This document shows, piece by piece, positions 50,966 through 59,515 of a DNA stretch of 64,000 nucleotides. The DNA is taken from positions 372,001 to 436,000 of the forward strand of contig NZ_CP078069.1 in NCBI RefSeq assembly GCF_019195435.1, given 5' to 3'. A model generated the notes under the pieces. The model had not been told where the DNA came from. It made no database searches and was given only the letters and a program-made list of their open reading frames with translations. Source of the stretch: Comamonas sp. NLF-1-9. Its GTDB lineage: Bacteria > Pseudomonadota > Gammaproteobacteria > Burkholderiales > Burkholderiaceae_C. The position numbers and the translations under genes were made by a program. The number at the start of each line of letters is the position of its first letter. Positions within the stretch are counted from its first letter, which is position 1.

Positions 50966-52297
50966 ATGCAGCGTATCGCGCTGGCGCTCTACAGCCTGCT
51001 CGCGTGGCTGGCGCAGCCGTTGCTTACACGCAAGCTCTTGCGCCGGGCCCGCGCCGAACCCGGCTATGCGCTGGCGCTGCAAGAGCGCTTTGGCCGCTAC
51101 CCCGATGCACCGCCGGCGCGCGCCAGCGGTCCGCGCGTGTGGCTGCATGCGGTGTCGCTGGGCGAAACGCGGGCAGCGGCCATCCTGCTCGGGCCGCTGC
51201 GCCAGGCGTTGCCCGGCATGCAGCTGCTGCTGACCCACGGCACTGCCACAGGTCGCGCCGAAGGCGTGCGCCTGCTGGGCGCGGGCGACCTGCAGGCCTG
51301 GCTGCCCTGGGACACGCCGGGCGCGGTGCAAGGCTTTTTGCGCCACTTTCGCCCGGACGTGGGCGTGCTCATGGAAACCGAGGTCTGGCCCAACCTGGTG
51401 GCCGGCTGCCGCCGCCAGGGCGTGCCGCTGGCGCTGGCCAATGCACGGCTGAATGAAAAATCCCTGCGCGGCGCCCGGCGCCTGGCCTGGCTGGCGCGCC
51501 CCGCCTATGCGAGCCTGGCCGCCGTCTGGGCCCAGGAGCAGCGGGACGCGCGCGGGCTTGCGTCGCTGGGCGCGCCGGTGGACGGCGTGTTCGGCAACCT
51601 CAAGTTCGACGCCGAACCAGACGCCCCGCTGCTCGCGCGCGGGCGCGCCTGGCGCGCCGGCAGCGCGCGCCCGGTGGTCTTGCTTGCGAGCACGCGCGAG
51701 GGGGAAGAGGCACTCTGGCTGGAAAACATCAAGCCAAATCGGCCTCTGGCCCTTGATGGGAAAGCGCCTACAGCTATCAATTCAGTAGACGTGCAATGGC
51801 TGCTGGTGCCGCGCCATCCGCAGCGCTTTGACGCGGTGGCGGCGCTGTGCGCGGGCGCGGGTCTGAGCGTGTCGCGGCGCAGCACCTGGGACGCAGAACC
51901 TGAGCCGGCCGACGTCTGGATCGGTGACTCCATGGGCGAGATGGCGCTGTACTACGGCCTGGCCGACGTGGCGCTGCTCGGTGGCAGCTTTGCGCCGCTG
52001 GGCGGGCAGAACCTGATCGAGGCGATCGCCTGCGGCTGCCCGCTGCTGCTCGGCCCCCATACCTTCAACTTCGCCGAGGCCGCCGAAGGGGCGGTGCAGG
52101 CGGGCGCGGCGCTGCGCGCGGCGGATATGGGGGACGCGCTGGCCCAGGCGCACGCCCTGCTGCGCGAGAGTGCTGCGCGTGAGCGCCTGCTCGCGCAGGG
52201 CAGCGCCTTCATCGCCCGGCACCGCGGCGCCGCACGCCGCACCGCGCAGGCGCTGGCGCGGCTGTCCGACGGCGGCTCCGGGGGGAATGCCCGGTAA
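50966..52297 (+). CDS. waaA: Kdo transferase (3-deoxy-D-manno-octulosonic acid transferase)
   Basis: WaaA/KdtA adds Kdo to lipid A precursor at the inner membrane. The 443-residue product has an N-terminal anchor, WLHAVSLGETRAAAIL, METEVWPNLV, LVPRHPQRF, DSMGEMALYYGLADVALLGGSF (in part DSMGEMALYYGLADVA) and GGQNLIEAIACGCPLLLGP. Residues about 253-273 are extra relative to the family as I know it and are encoded by a dispersed GATAGCTG repeat. It follows the hexomutase by 14 bp. Confidence 0.95.
   Translation: MQRIALALYSLLAWLAQPLLTRKLLRRARAEPGYALALQERFGRYPDAPPARASGPRVWLHAVSLGETRAAAILLGPLRQALPGMQLLLTHGTATGRAEGVRLLGAGDLQAWLPWDTPGAVQGFLRHFRPDVGVLMETEVWPNLVAGCRRQGVPLALANARLNEKSLRGARRLAWLARPAYASLAAVWAQEQRDARGLASLGAPVDGVFGNLKFDAEPDAPLLARGRAWRAGSARPVVLLASTREGEEALWLENIKPNRPLALDGKAPTAINSVDVQWLLVPRHPQRFDAVAALCAGAGLSVSRRSTWDAEPEPADVWIGDSMGEMALYYGLADVALLGGSFAPLGGQNLIEAIACGCPLLLGPHTFNFAEAAEGAVQAGAALRAADMGDALAQAHALLRESAARERLLAQGSAFIARHRGAARRTAQALARLSDGGSGGNAR
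51725..51786 (-). repeat. Dispersed GATAGCTG repeat inside waaA (antisense)
   Basis: The minus strand reads AATTGATAGCTGTAGGCGCT, then TTCCCATCAAGGGCCAGAGGCCGATTTGG split by the same inner palindrome as other copies. It is in frame between STREGEEALWL and VQWLLVPRHP. Confidence 0.85.
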
Positions 52298-52552
52298 TGG
52301 ACGCCATATCCGATTACGCCGCGGAATTGACTGGGATAATCGGTTTTCGGATATTGGGGTTCGATTAACTCGTGCGCGCGCATTTGCGTGAACGGGATAA
52401 TCGAATTGCAATCCGCCGGCATTTTCCCGTTTGCCGCGCCCGGGGCGCCGCCCGAATGGCAGAGGCGGCGCGGCGCGCTTGCGCACCCCGTCCTGCGGAC
52501 CGGCCGCCGCCTGCGGTATCATTGCCGCGATTTTCTTTATCCAGGAGCATGA
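52298..52552. other. Intergenic region with AT-rich island and GGGATAATCG direct repeats
   Basis: This 255-bp gap is the largest without a gene on this side. Its first half (52310-52415) is less GC-rich than the flanks. The 10-mer GGGATAATCG occurs at 52333 and 52394, 61 bp apart. I see no open frame with a credible start. It may hold regulatory sites for the small downstream gene. Confidence 0.5.
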
Positions 52553-52732
52553 GTGGCGAAGCCCAATTATTCATTCGAAAAACGTCAACGCGAACGTGAA
52601 AAAAAGCGGAAAAAAGAAGAAAAAATGAAGCGCAAGCTCTCCAAGGGATCGTCGCCCGAGACGCCCGATCCGGCGCAGCCCGGCGACGAGTCGGGTGCAG
52701 CGCCGGCCGGGCAGCCGGCGGACGGCAGTTGA
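52553..52732 (+). CDS. Small basic conserved protein (GTG start)
   Basis: The 59-residue product starts at GTG with AGGAG 5-6 nt upstream. Its N-terminal half (MAKPNYSFEKRQREREKKRK...) is a highly charged Lys/Arg/Glu helix and the rest is a Pro/Gly/Ala-rich tail. I recall MAKPNY-FEKRQR proteins as small conserved hypotheticals in betaproteobacteria. The composition suggests binding to RNA, DNA or the ribosome, but no function is known. Confidence 0.75.
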   Translation: MAKPNYSFEKRQREREKKRKKEEKMKRKLSKGSSPETPDPAQPGDESGAAPAGQPADGS

Positions 52733-52883
52733 GCGCGAGCGCCCGAGCCGCTGCAGGCCGCCGGCGCCTGCCCGACAATCGGCTTCCCGCCCGGCCCGGG
52801 CTGTCTTGACCGCCGGCCGCCGCGCCGCCCACGCGCTGGCGCGGCCCCTTTTCGGATGCGGCCACACCCAGCCCCAAGTCGCC

Positions 52884-55586
52884 ATGAAAGAAGCGCACTA
52901 CCTCACTCCTTTGTTTGCCCCCGCCTCGCTGGTGGTCTTCGCCGGCGAGCGCGATGCGCCCGAGCAGCTCACGCCCCAGGCGCGCGCCCTGCACGAGGCG
53001 CTGCGGGCGCAGCGCTACACCGGCACGCTGCAGTACCTGGACGTGCGCACCAGTGGCACGCTGGCGGAGCTGGCGCAGACGCGCGCCGACCTTGCGGTCA
53101 TTGCGCTGCCGCCCGCGGACGTGCCGGCGGCGCTCGCCGTCGTGGGGCGCATCCGCTGCCGCAGCGCGCTGGTGCTCTCGGGCGGCGTGGACGAGGCGCT
53201 GGCGCAGCAGTGGCGCAAGGTGGCGCGGCGCGAAGGCATCTATCTGCTCGGCCCCAACTCCCTGGGTCTGCAGCGGCCTTCGCTCAGGCTGAACGCGAGC
53301 GCCGTCGGGCCGTTGGCGCGCGAAGGCTCGCTCGGGCTGATCTGCCAGTCGGGGGCGCTGGCGACCGGCATGCTCGACTGGGCCGTGACCAATGGTGTGG
53401 GCTTTTCCAGCGTGATCTCGGTCGGGCCGCACACCGACTTCGGGCTCAACGAGGCGCTCGATTTTCTCTCGCACGACCCGCACACGCACAGCATCGCGGT
53501 CTACATGGAGGGCATACAGAACGCGCGCGGCTTCATGAGCGCGCTGCGTTCGGCCGCGTTTGCCAAGCCGGTGGTGGTGCTCAAGGCCGGGCGCAAGCCC
53601 GCGGGCAATGCGGCGGCGCAGACGCACAGCGGCGCCATCGTCGGCAGCGACGAGGTTTTTGACGCGGTGCTGCGGCGCGCCGGTGCGGTGCGGGTGCGCT
53701 CCTTCGTGGCGCTGTTTTCCGCCGTGAAGTGCCTCGCCTCGCGCTACCGGCCGGTGGGCCGGCGCCTGTGCGTCGTGACCAACGGCGGCGGGCCCGGCGT
53801 GCTGGCGGCCGACTGGGCCAACGAGATCGGCCTGGAGCTGGCCCATCTCTCGCCCGAGACGGTGGCTGCGCTCACGCCCGAGCTGCCGCCGCTGGCCACG
53901 CTCAGCGAGCTCGTCGACCTGTCGGAAGAAGCCACGCCCGAGCACTACGCCCGGGCGCTGGGCGCGGCCTTCGCCGACCGGCAGGTGGACGGTGTGCTGG
54001 CGGTCTTCTCGCCCAAGTTCGGCATCGACGCGACGGCTGTGGCCGAGGCCACGGCGCAGGCGCGCAAGAAGGCGAACAAGCCGCTGCTCACGAGCTGGAT
54101 AGGCGACGCATCGGTGCTGCCGGCGCGCGAGGTGCTGCGCGCGGCGCAGATCCCGACCTTTCGCACGCCCGAGGCGGCCGTCGGGGCGTTTGGCAACATC
54201 GCCTCCTTCCATCAGAACCAGCAGCTCTTGCAGCAGACGCCGCCGCCGCTGAGCAACATGCTCAAGCCCGACATCGACAGCGCCCGGCTGTTGATCGAGA
54301 GCGTGCTGGCCGAGCGGCGCCAGACGCTCACCGAGATGGAGTCCAAGACGCTGCTGGCGGCCTTCCAGATTCCGGTGACCAACACGCTGCTGGCGCGCAG
54401 CGGCCGCGAGGCCATGATGATCGCCACGCAGATCGGCTTTCCGGTGGCGCTGAAGATCGATTCGCCCGACATCACGCACAAGTCCGACGTCGGCGGCGTG
54501 ATGCTCAACGTACACAGCGGCGCGGCGGTGCGCGACGCCTACGAGGAGATGGTGCGCCGCGTGGCCAGCCTGCAGCCGCAGGCGCGCATCAACGGCGTGA
54601 CGGTGCAGAAGATGGCCAGGCTGCGCCGCGGGCGCGAGGTCTGCATCGGCCTGGTGACCGACGACCCTTTCGGCCCGGTGATCACCTTCGGCGCGGGCGG
54701 CACCATGATCGAGCTGATCCGCGACGGCGCGATGGAGTTGCCGCCACTTAACCAGTTCCTCGCGCGCCGGCTGATCCAGCGCTCGCGCGTGGCCGAAACC
54801 CTGGGCGAATGGCATGGCGCAGCGGCGGTGCACGTCGAGGCGCTGGAGCACCTGCTGCTGCGCGTCTCCGAGATGGTCTGCGCGCTGCCGCAGCTGCGCG
54901 AGATGGACATCAACCCCATCATCACCGACGAGACGGGCGCGATCGCGGTCGATGCGCGCATCGTGGTGCACGAGGTGGCGGCCGCCGGCGGGCACGACGC
55001 GCGCGCCGGCAACTACTACGGCCATCTGGCCATCCTGCCCTATCCCGAGCGCTACGAGCAGCTGTGGCCGCTGCAGGGCGGCGGCGAATACCTGGTGCGC
55101 CCGATCCGCCCCGACGACGCGCAGATGATCCAGCGCCTGGTGCGCGAGCTCTCGCCCGAAAGCCGCTACTTTCGCTTTGTCTCGCCGATGTCGGAGCTGC
55201 CCAATTCGCTGCTGGCGCGCTTCACGCTCATCGACTACGACCGCGAGATGGCGCTGGTGGCGGTGCACCAGGAGCGCGAGACCGGCGAGGACGGCGAGTC
55301 CAGGCTGAGCCAGCGCATCGTCGGCGTCTCGCGCTACGTGGCCAACCCCGACCACACGAGCTGCGAGTTCGCGCTGGTGGTGGCCGACGATTTCGCCAAC
55401 CGAGGCGTGGGCGCGCGGCTGATGCTCTCCATCATGGACGTGGCGCGCGAGCGGGGCCTCACCGAGATGCAAGGCCTGGTGCTGGCGAGCAACGTGAAGA
55501 TGCTCAAGCTCATGCGCCGCATCGGCTTTGACGTGCGCGCGGTGGACGACGACGTGGAATTCAAGCTCGTCGTGCACCCGCTCTGA
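52884..55586 (+). CDS. Pat-type protein acetyltransferase (ADP-forming acyl-CoA synthetase-like plus GNAT)
   Basis: The 900-residue product has an NDP-forming acyl-CoA ligase-like part (CoA-binding GLICQSGALATGMLDWA, AQTHSGAIVGSDEVFDAVL, an ATP-grasp region with FPVALKIDSPDITHKSDVGG and FGAGGTMIELIRDGAMELPP in part). A C-terminal GNAT domain (about 720-900) has SRYFRFVSPM and ALVVADDFANRGVGARLM. This architecture is that of Pat/PatZ enzymes that acetylate metabolic enzymes, notably Acs. The ATG at 52884 (MKEAHYLTPLF) is the family-like start. Confidence 0.9.
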   Translation: MKEAHYLTPLFAPASLVVFAGERDAPEQLTPQARALHEALRAQRYTGTLQYLDVRTSGTLAELAQTRADLAVIALPPADVPAALAVVGRIRCRSALVLSGGVDEALAQQWRKVARREGIYLLGPNSLGLQRPSLRLNASAVGPLAREGSLGLICQSGALATGMLDWAVTNGVGFSSVISVGPHTDFGLNEALDFLSHDPHTHSIAVYMEGIQNARGFMSALRSAAFAKPVVVLKAGRKPAGNAAAQTHSGAIVGSDEVFDAVLRRAGAVRVRSFVALFSAVKCLASRYRPVGRRLCVVTNGGGPGVLAADWANEIGLELAHLSPETVAALTPELPPLATLSELVDLSEEATPEHYARALGAAFADRQVDGVLAVFSPKFGIDATAVAEATAQARKKANKPLLTSWIGDASVLPAREVLRAAQIPTFRTPEAAVGAFGNIASFHQNQQLLQQTPPPLSNMLKPDIDSARLLIESVLAERRQTLTEMESKTLLAAFQIPVTNTLLARSGREAMMIATQIGFPVALKIDSPDITHKSDVGGVMLNVHSGAAVRDAYEEMVRRVASLQPQARINGVTVQKMARLRRGREVCIGLVTDDPFGPVITFGAGGTMIELIRDGAMELPPLNQFLARRLIQRSRVAETLGEWHGAAAVHVEALEHLLLRVSEMVCALPQLREMDINPIITDETGAIAVDARIVVHEVAAAGGHDARAGNYYGHLAILPYPERYEQLWPLQGGGEYLVRPIRPDDAQMIQRLVRELSPESRYFRFVSPMSELPNSLLARFTLIDYDREMALVAVHQERETGEDGESRLSQRIVGVSRYVANPDHTSCEFALVVADDFANRGVGARLMLSIMDVARERGLTEMQGLVLASNVKMLKLMRRIGFDVRAVDDDVEFKLVVHPL

Positions 55587-55616
55587 GCCCCGCGGCCCGG
55601 ACGGGCGCCGCTCGCC

Positions 55617-56108
55617 TCAGCTGTAGCGCGCGTACACCTCGGTGCGCACGTCCTCGGCCTTGGCGCCGCGCTTGACCAGCAGCACCTCGTAGGCGTCCTT
55701 GCGCCCGCCATAGACCGGGCCATCCATGCCGGGGCTGCCTACCGGCATGCCTGGCACCGCCAGACCCAGTGCCTTGGGGCGTTGCTTGAGCAGGCGCTGC
55801 ACGTCCTGGGCGGGCACATGGCCTTCGAGTACGTAGCCATCGACCAGCGCGGTATGGCAGGAGCCGAGCTCGCGCGGCAGACCCAGGCGGGCGCGCGCGC
55901 CGGCGTTGCCGATTTCATGCACCGTGGTGGCAAAACCATTGGCCTGCATGTGCGCGATCCAGTCCTTGCAGCAGCCGCAGCTCGGGTCTTTCCAGACCTG
56001 CACCATGGGCTGGGCGGCGGGCGCGGCGCCGGCCGGCAGCGCGGCCAGGCTTGCGAGGCCCGCGGCACAGGCGAGCATCTGGCGGCGGGTGGGTTGGTGC
56101 GTGGACAT
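55617..56108 (-). CDS. DUF411 metal-binding protein, probably exported
   Basis: The 163-residue product has a twin-arginine-like export signal (RRQMLACAAGLASLAALP) and a thioredoxin-like CGCCKDW motif in KDPSCGCCKDW. DUF411 proteins often accompany copper or heavy-metal resistance genes. It converges with the Pat gene and lies on the same strand as YitT and the P-type ATPase, with gaps of about 100 and 40 bp. Confidence 0.88.
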   Translation of the reverse strand: MSTHQPTRRQMLACAAGLASLAALPAGAAPAAQPMVQVWKDPSCGCCKDWIAHMQANGFATTVHEIGNAGARARLGLPRELGSCHTALVDGYVLEGHVPAQDVQRLLKQRPKALGLAVPGMPVGSPGMDGPVYGGRKDAYEVLLVKRGAKAEDVRTEVYARYS

Positions 56109-56211
56109 CGAGGTCTCTCCTGCGGTGGTTGCGATAGGGGCGGAGCTCAGGCGACTGGCACAAGCGCGCTCCTGTGACCGACGGCGCAGTGCGGAGTTCC
56201 GCATGCGCGCC

Positions 56212-56805
56212 TCAGGTGGCCACGTAGCGCCCCGGCTTGTGGTTCATCGCCAGCACCAGGTTGAGCACCACGGCGCAGACCACCGACCAGAGCACCCGAT
56301 CCAGCGCCAGCGTCACCAGCGCGGTGGCCACGATGGCGCTGTCCACCGCCATCTGCACCTTGCCCGCGCGCCAGCCGCGGTGCTCCTGCAGGTACAGCGC
56401 CAGGATGCCTACGCCGCCCAGGCTGCTCTGGTGGCGAAACAGCACCAGAAAGCCCATGGCCATGATCAGCCCGCCGACCAGCGCGGCGTAAGGCATGGCC
56501 ATGTCCGACAGGTGCAGCCAGCGCAGCTGCGCCTCGGTCATCAGCGACAGCAGCGCCACTGCGGCAAAAGTCTTGAGCGTGAAACGCCAGCCCATGCGGC
56601 GCAGGCCCAGCCAGTAAAAGGGCAGGTTCAGCACGAAGAACAGCAGGCCGAAACTCCAGCCCGTGGTGTAGTGCAGCACGAAGCTCAGGCCAGCGATGCC
56701 GCCGGTCAAAAGCCCGGCCTTGGCCAGGAAGGCGATGCCGGTGGACACCAGCGTCACGCCGGTGACGATGGCCAGCGCGTCTTCGGTGCGGGTGTGCTGG
56801 GTCAT
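56212..56805 (-). CDS. YitT family membrane protein
   Basis: The 197-residue product has five or six hydrophobic helices and YitT features: LAKAGLLTGGIAGLSFVLHY, PFYWLGLRRMGWRF and a FRHQSSLGGVGILALYLQ segment. YitT proteins are membrane proteins of unknown transport function. It lies 41 bp after the metal ATPase gene and is probably cotranscribed with it. Confidence 0.87.
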   Translation of the reverse strand: MTQHTRTEDALAIVTGVTLVSTGIAFLAKAGLLTGGIAGLSFVLHYTTGWSFGLLFFVLNLPFYWLGLRRMGWRFTLKTFAAVALLSLMTEAQLRWLHLSDMAMPYAALVGGLIMAMGFLVLFRHQSSLGGVGILALYLQEHRGWRAGKVQMAVDSAIVATALVTLALDRVLWSVVCAVVLNLVLAMNHKPGRYVAT

Positions 56806-56846
56806 GGAGCAGGTCGGTTCGGGCGCGCGGGCAGGGCGCCCGCAGC

Positions 56847-58925
56847 TCAGGGATTTTGCACGGCTGCGCCAAGGGCCGGAGCAGGCGCGAGCGGCTCGCC
56901 TTCACCCGCGGGCGCGCGGCGCAGACGCAGGCCGTTGGCGATGACCAGCAGGCTCACGCCCATGTCGGCGGCCACGGCCATCCACATGGTGGCAAGGCCG
57001 AGCACCGCCAGCAGACAGAACGCGGCCTTGACGGCGAGCGCGGCGCCAATGTTCTGCCAGAGCACGCGGTGCGCGCGCCGCGACAGCTGCACCGTGTCGG
57101 CCAGGCGCCGCAGGTCGTCGCTCATCAGCACCACGTCGGCCGTTTCCATGGCCATGTCGCTGGCGTGTCTGCCGCCCATGGCAAAGCCCAGGTCGGCAGC
57201 GGCCAGCGCCGGTGCGTCGTTGATGCCGTCGCCGGTCATTGCAGTAGGCCCGTGCGCGCTTTGCAGGGCGGCGAGCGCGCCGAGCTTGTCTTCGGGCAGC
57301 AGGCTGCCGCGAGCGTCTTCAATACCGGCCTGCGCGGCGATCGCACGCACCGTGGCGTCGTTGTCGCCGCTGAGCACTGCGGTGTGTATGCCCAGCGTCT
57401 GCAGCCGCGCCACTGCCTCGGCCGCGTGCGGGCGCAGCGGGTCGGCCACGGCAAACAGCGCCTGCACCCCGGTGGCGTTCATCAGCAGGGTGAGCGTGCG
57501 CCCGCGCGCTTCGTGCTCGGCCAGCAGCAGCTTCAGGTCTTGACTGAGCAGGCCGCGCTCTGCGGCCAGCCGGGCGTTGCCCAGCGCCCAGGGCGCGCCC
57601 GCGACCTCGGCCTGCACGCCGCGCCCGGGCAGGGCGGTGAAGGCGGACACTTCATCGGCCGCCTGGGTCACGCTGGCCTGCAGGCCGGCCGCGATCGCGC
57701 GCGAGACCGGATGGTCAGAGCGCGCGGCCAGCTGCAGCGCGCGCTGCGCGCTGCGCTCGGGCGCGGCGCTGCCTTCGCCCAGCGCCTGCCAGTGCGCGAG
57801 CGTGGGCTGGCCGGTGGTCAGCGTGCCGGTCTTGTCCAGCGCGATGGCGCGCAGATTGCGCGCGCTCTCGAGCGCGCTGCCGCCCTTGATCAACATGCCG
57901 CGGCGCGCGGCGGCGGTGAGTGCGCTGACCACGGTCACCGGCGTGGAGATCACCAGCGCGCAAGGGCAGGCGATGACCAGCAGCGCCAGCGCCTGGTAGA
58001 CGCCCTGGTGCCAGCTCCAGCCCATGAACAGGGGCGCGAGCACGGCCAGCAGCAGCGCCAGCGCGAAGACGATGGGGGTGTAGACCGCGGCAAAGCGGTC
58101 GACGAAGCGCTGCGTCGGCGCCCGGCTGGCCTGGGCCTGCTCGACCGCGTGCACGATGCGCGCCAGCAGCGTGCCGCCGGCCGCGGCGGTCACGCGCATC
58201 TGCAGCTCGGCCTGCTGGTTGATGCTGCCGGCATACAAGGCGTCGCCCACGGCCTTGTCCGCCGGCTGGCTCTCGCCCGTGATCGGCGCCTGGTTCACGC
58301 TGCTGGCGCCCTGGGTGACCACGCCGTCGAGCGGCACGCGCGCGCCCGGTGCGATGCGCAGCACGCTGCCTGGCTGCACCTGGGCCGCGGGCAGGCGCTG
58401 CACGCTGGCGTCGGGCTGCACTACCTCGGCCATTTCGGGCGCGAGCGCGAGCAGCCCGCGTATCGCATGGCGCGCCTTGTCCATGGCGCCGTGCTCCAGC
58501 CGTTCGGCCGCCACATACAACGCCATCACCATCGCCGCTTCGGGCCACTGGCCTATCAGCACCGCGCCGGTGACCGCGACGGTCATCAGCGCGTTGATGC
58601 CCAGGCGCAGCGCCCGCAAGTCCTGCAGCCCCGCGCGGTACACGCCCAGACCGGCGAGAGTGATGGCGGCCACGGCCAGCAGCATGCCGGGCCAGCCCAG
58701 CGCCAGCGCATGGGCGGCCTCGGCGCCGGCAGCAAGCACCAGCGCCAGCGCGATGCGCGGCCAGCCGGGCAGGGCGGAGTGGTCGTGTTCATGGCCGTGT
58801 TCGTGGCCGTGTTCATGATCGTGCTCGTGCCCGTCGTCGGCGTGGGCGGGCGCCGCGCAAGGGGCGCAGGCGGCGGCCGGCGCGGCGCGAGAAGGGTGCG
58901 GGTGGGCGCTGCTGGTGTGCTTCAT
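56847..58925 (-). CDS. Zn/Cd/Pb-translocating P-type ATPase
   Basis: The 692-residue P1B ATPase has a His-rich cytoplasmic N terminus (residues 33-49, HEHDHEHGHEH-type) instead of a full heavy-metal-associated domain. It has the TGESQP actuator motif, the membrane CPC (VIACPCALVIS), DKTGTLTTGQP, the SDHPVSRAI nucleotide motif and GDGINDAPALA. The features fit the ZntA/CadA subgroup. A MerR regulator diverges 39 bp away with a 21-bp dyad between them. The likely promoter leaves almost no untranslated leader. Confidence 0.94.
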   Translation of the reverse strand: MKHTSSAHPHPSRAAPAAACAPCAAPAHADDGHEHDHEHGHEHGHEHDHSALPGWPRIALALVLAAGAEAAHALALGWPGMLLAVAAITLAGLGVYRAGLQDLRALRLGINALMTVAVTGAVLIGQWPEAAMVMALYVAAERLEHGAMDKARHAIRGLLALAPEMAEVVQPDASVQRLPAAQVQPGSVLRIAPGARVPLDGVVTQGASSVNQAPITGESQPADKAVGDALYAGSINQQAELQMRVTAAAGGTLLARIVHAVEQAQASRAPTQRFVDRFAAVYTPIVFALALLLAVLAPLFMGWSWHQGVYQALALLVIACPCALVISTPVTVVSALTAAARRGMLIKGGSALESARNLRAIALDKTGTLTTGQPTLAHWQALGEGSAAPERSAQRALQLAARSDHPVSRAIAAGLQASVTQAADEVSAFTALPGRGVQAEVAGAPWALGNARLAAERGLLSQDLKLLLAEHEARGRTLTLLMNATGVQALFAVADPLRPHAAEAVARLQTLGIHTAVLSGDNDATVRAIAAQAGIEDARGSLLPEDKLGALAALQSAHGPTAMTGDGINDAPALAAADLGFAMGGRHASDMAMETADVVLMSDDLRRLADTVQLSRRAHRVLWQNIGAALAVKAAFCLLAVLGLATMWMAVAADMGVSLLVIANGLRLRRAPAGEGEPLAPAPALGAAVQNP

Positions 58926-58931
58926 GCCATC

Positions 58932-58962
58932 ATTGGAAACCGTGAAGTCACTTGAAGGTCAA
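58932..58962 (-). promoter_or_regulatory. MerR-type promoter/operator of the metal ATPase gene
   Basis: On the minus strand TTGACC (58962-58957), a 19-bp spacer and TCCAAT (58937-58932) form a MerR-type over-spaced promoter. The dyad ACCGTGAAG-TCA-CTTGAAGGT (58939-58959) fills the spacer. The predicted start of transcription is within about 1 nt of the ATPase ATG. Confidence 0.7.
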
Positions 58963-58964
58963 GC

Positions 58965-59423
58965 ATGTCCGCCGAATACCCGCGCCATCGCATAGGGCAA
59001 GCCGCCCGCCTGTCCGGCGTGTCGCCGGCCAACATCCGCTACTACGAGCGCGAAGGTCTGCTGCCCGAAGGTGCGCGCGCGGACAACCGCTACCGCCTCT
59101 ATACCGACGCCGAGGTGCACCGCCTGCGCTTCGTGCGGCTGTGTCGCGCCATGGACATGTCGCTGCCCGAGGTGCGCGCGCTGCTGGCGCTCGATGCCCA
59201 TGGCGCGCCCGCGCCGCACGCCGCCTGCGCGACGCTGGACGAGCACCTGGAGCATGTGCGCACGCGACTGCAGGAGTTGCGCACGCTGGAGCGCGCGCTC
59301 AAGGACTTGCGCGGCCGCTGCGACGGCACCGGCGCCCAGTGTCAGGTGATAGAGGCGCTGCACCAGCGCGCCGACGCCGAACCCGTGCCCGAGCCCCTGG
59401 CCACGGCGCGCCGCCATGTCTGA
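58965..59423 (+). CDS. MerR family heavy-metal regulator (CadR/PbrR/ZntR-like)
   Basis: The 152-residue product has the MerR helix-turn-helix (RIGQAARLSGVSPANIRYYE, REGLLPEG, NRYRLYTDAEVHRLRFV) and a dimerisation helix. Cysteines at 88, 119 and 126 match the pattern of Cd/Pb/Zn sensors. It should activate the divergent ATPase on metal binding. GAAGG lies 6 nt before the ATG and overlaps the ATPase -35, so regulator translation signals and target promoter share DNA. Confidence 0.92.
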   Translation: MSAEYPRHRIGQAARLSGVSPANIRYYEREGLLPEGARADNRYRLYTDAEVHRLRFVRLCRAMDMSLPEVRALLALDAHGAPAPHAACATLDEHLEHVRTRLQELRTLERALKDLRGRCDGTGAQCQVIEALHQRADAEPVPEPLATARRHV

Positions 59424-59426
59424 ATG

Positions 59427-59481
59427 TTATGTTTTTGATAGCTGCTGGCGCTTGTCGGACAAGCGTTACAGGCTGTTTTTG
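59427..59481 (+). repeat. Dispersed GATAGCTG repeat copy (canonical), after the MerR gene
   Basis: The copy reads TTTTTGATAGCTGCTGGCGC, then TTGTCGGACAAGCGTTACAGGC and TTTTTGC. It has a clear inner palindrome (CGCTTGTC with GACAAGCG), and it is the best reference copy in the window. Confidence 0.88.
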
Positions 59482-59515
59482 CATGAAAGCGCAGGCGTTT
59501 TCGTATGATGCGCGC

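Noticed and set aside
52365-55577. A 1070-codon open frame on the minus strand opposite the Pat gene
   Set aside because: It has no recognisable domain and a composition typical of antisense frames in high-GC DNA. The plus strand encodes a clear Pat protein.
58820-58880. Short tandem repeat in the metal ATPase gene region
   Set aside because: It is the coding sequence of the His/Glu-rich metal-binding N terminus, not an independent repeat element.
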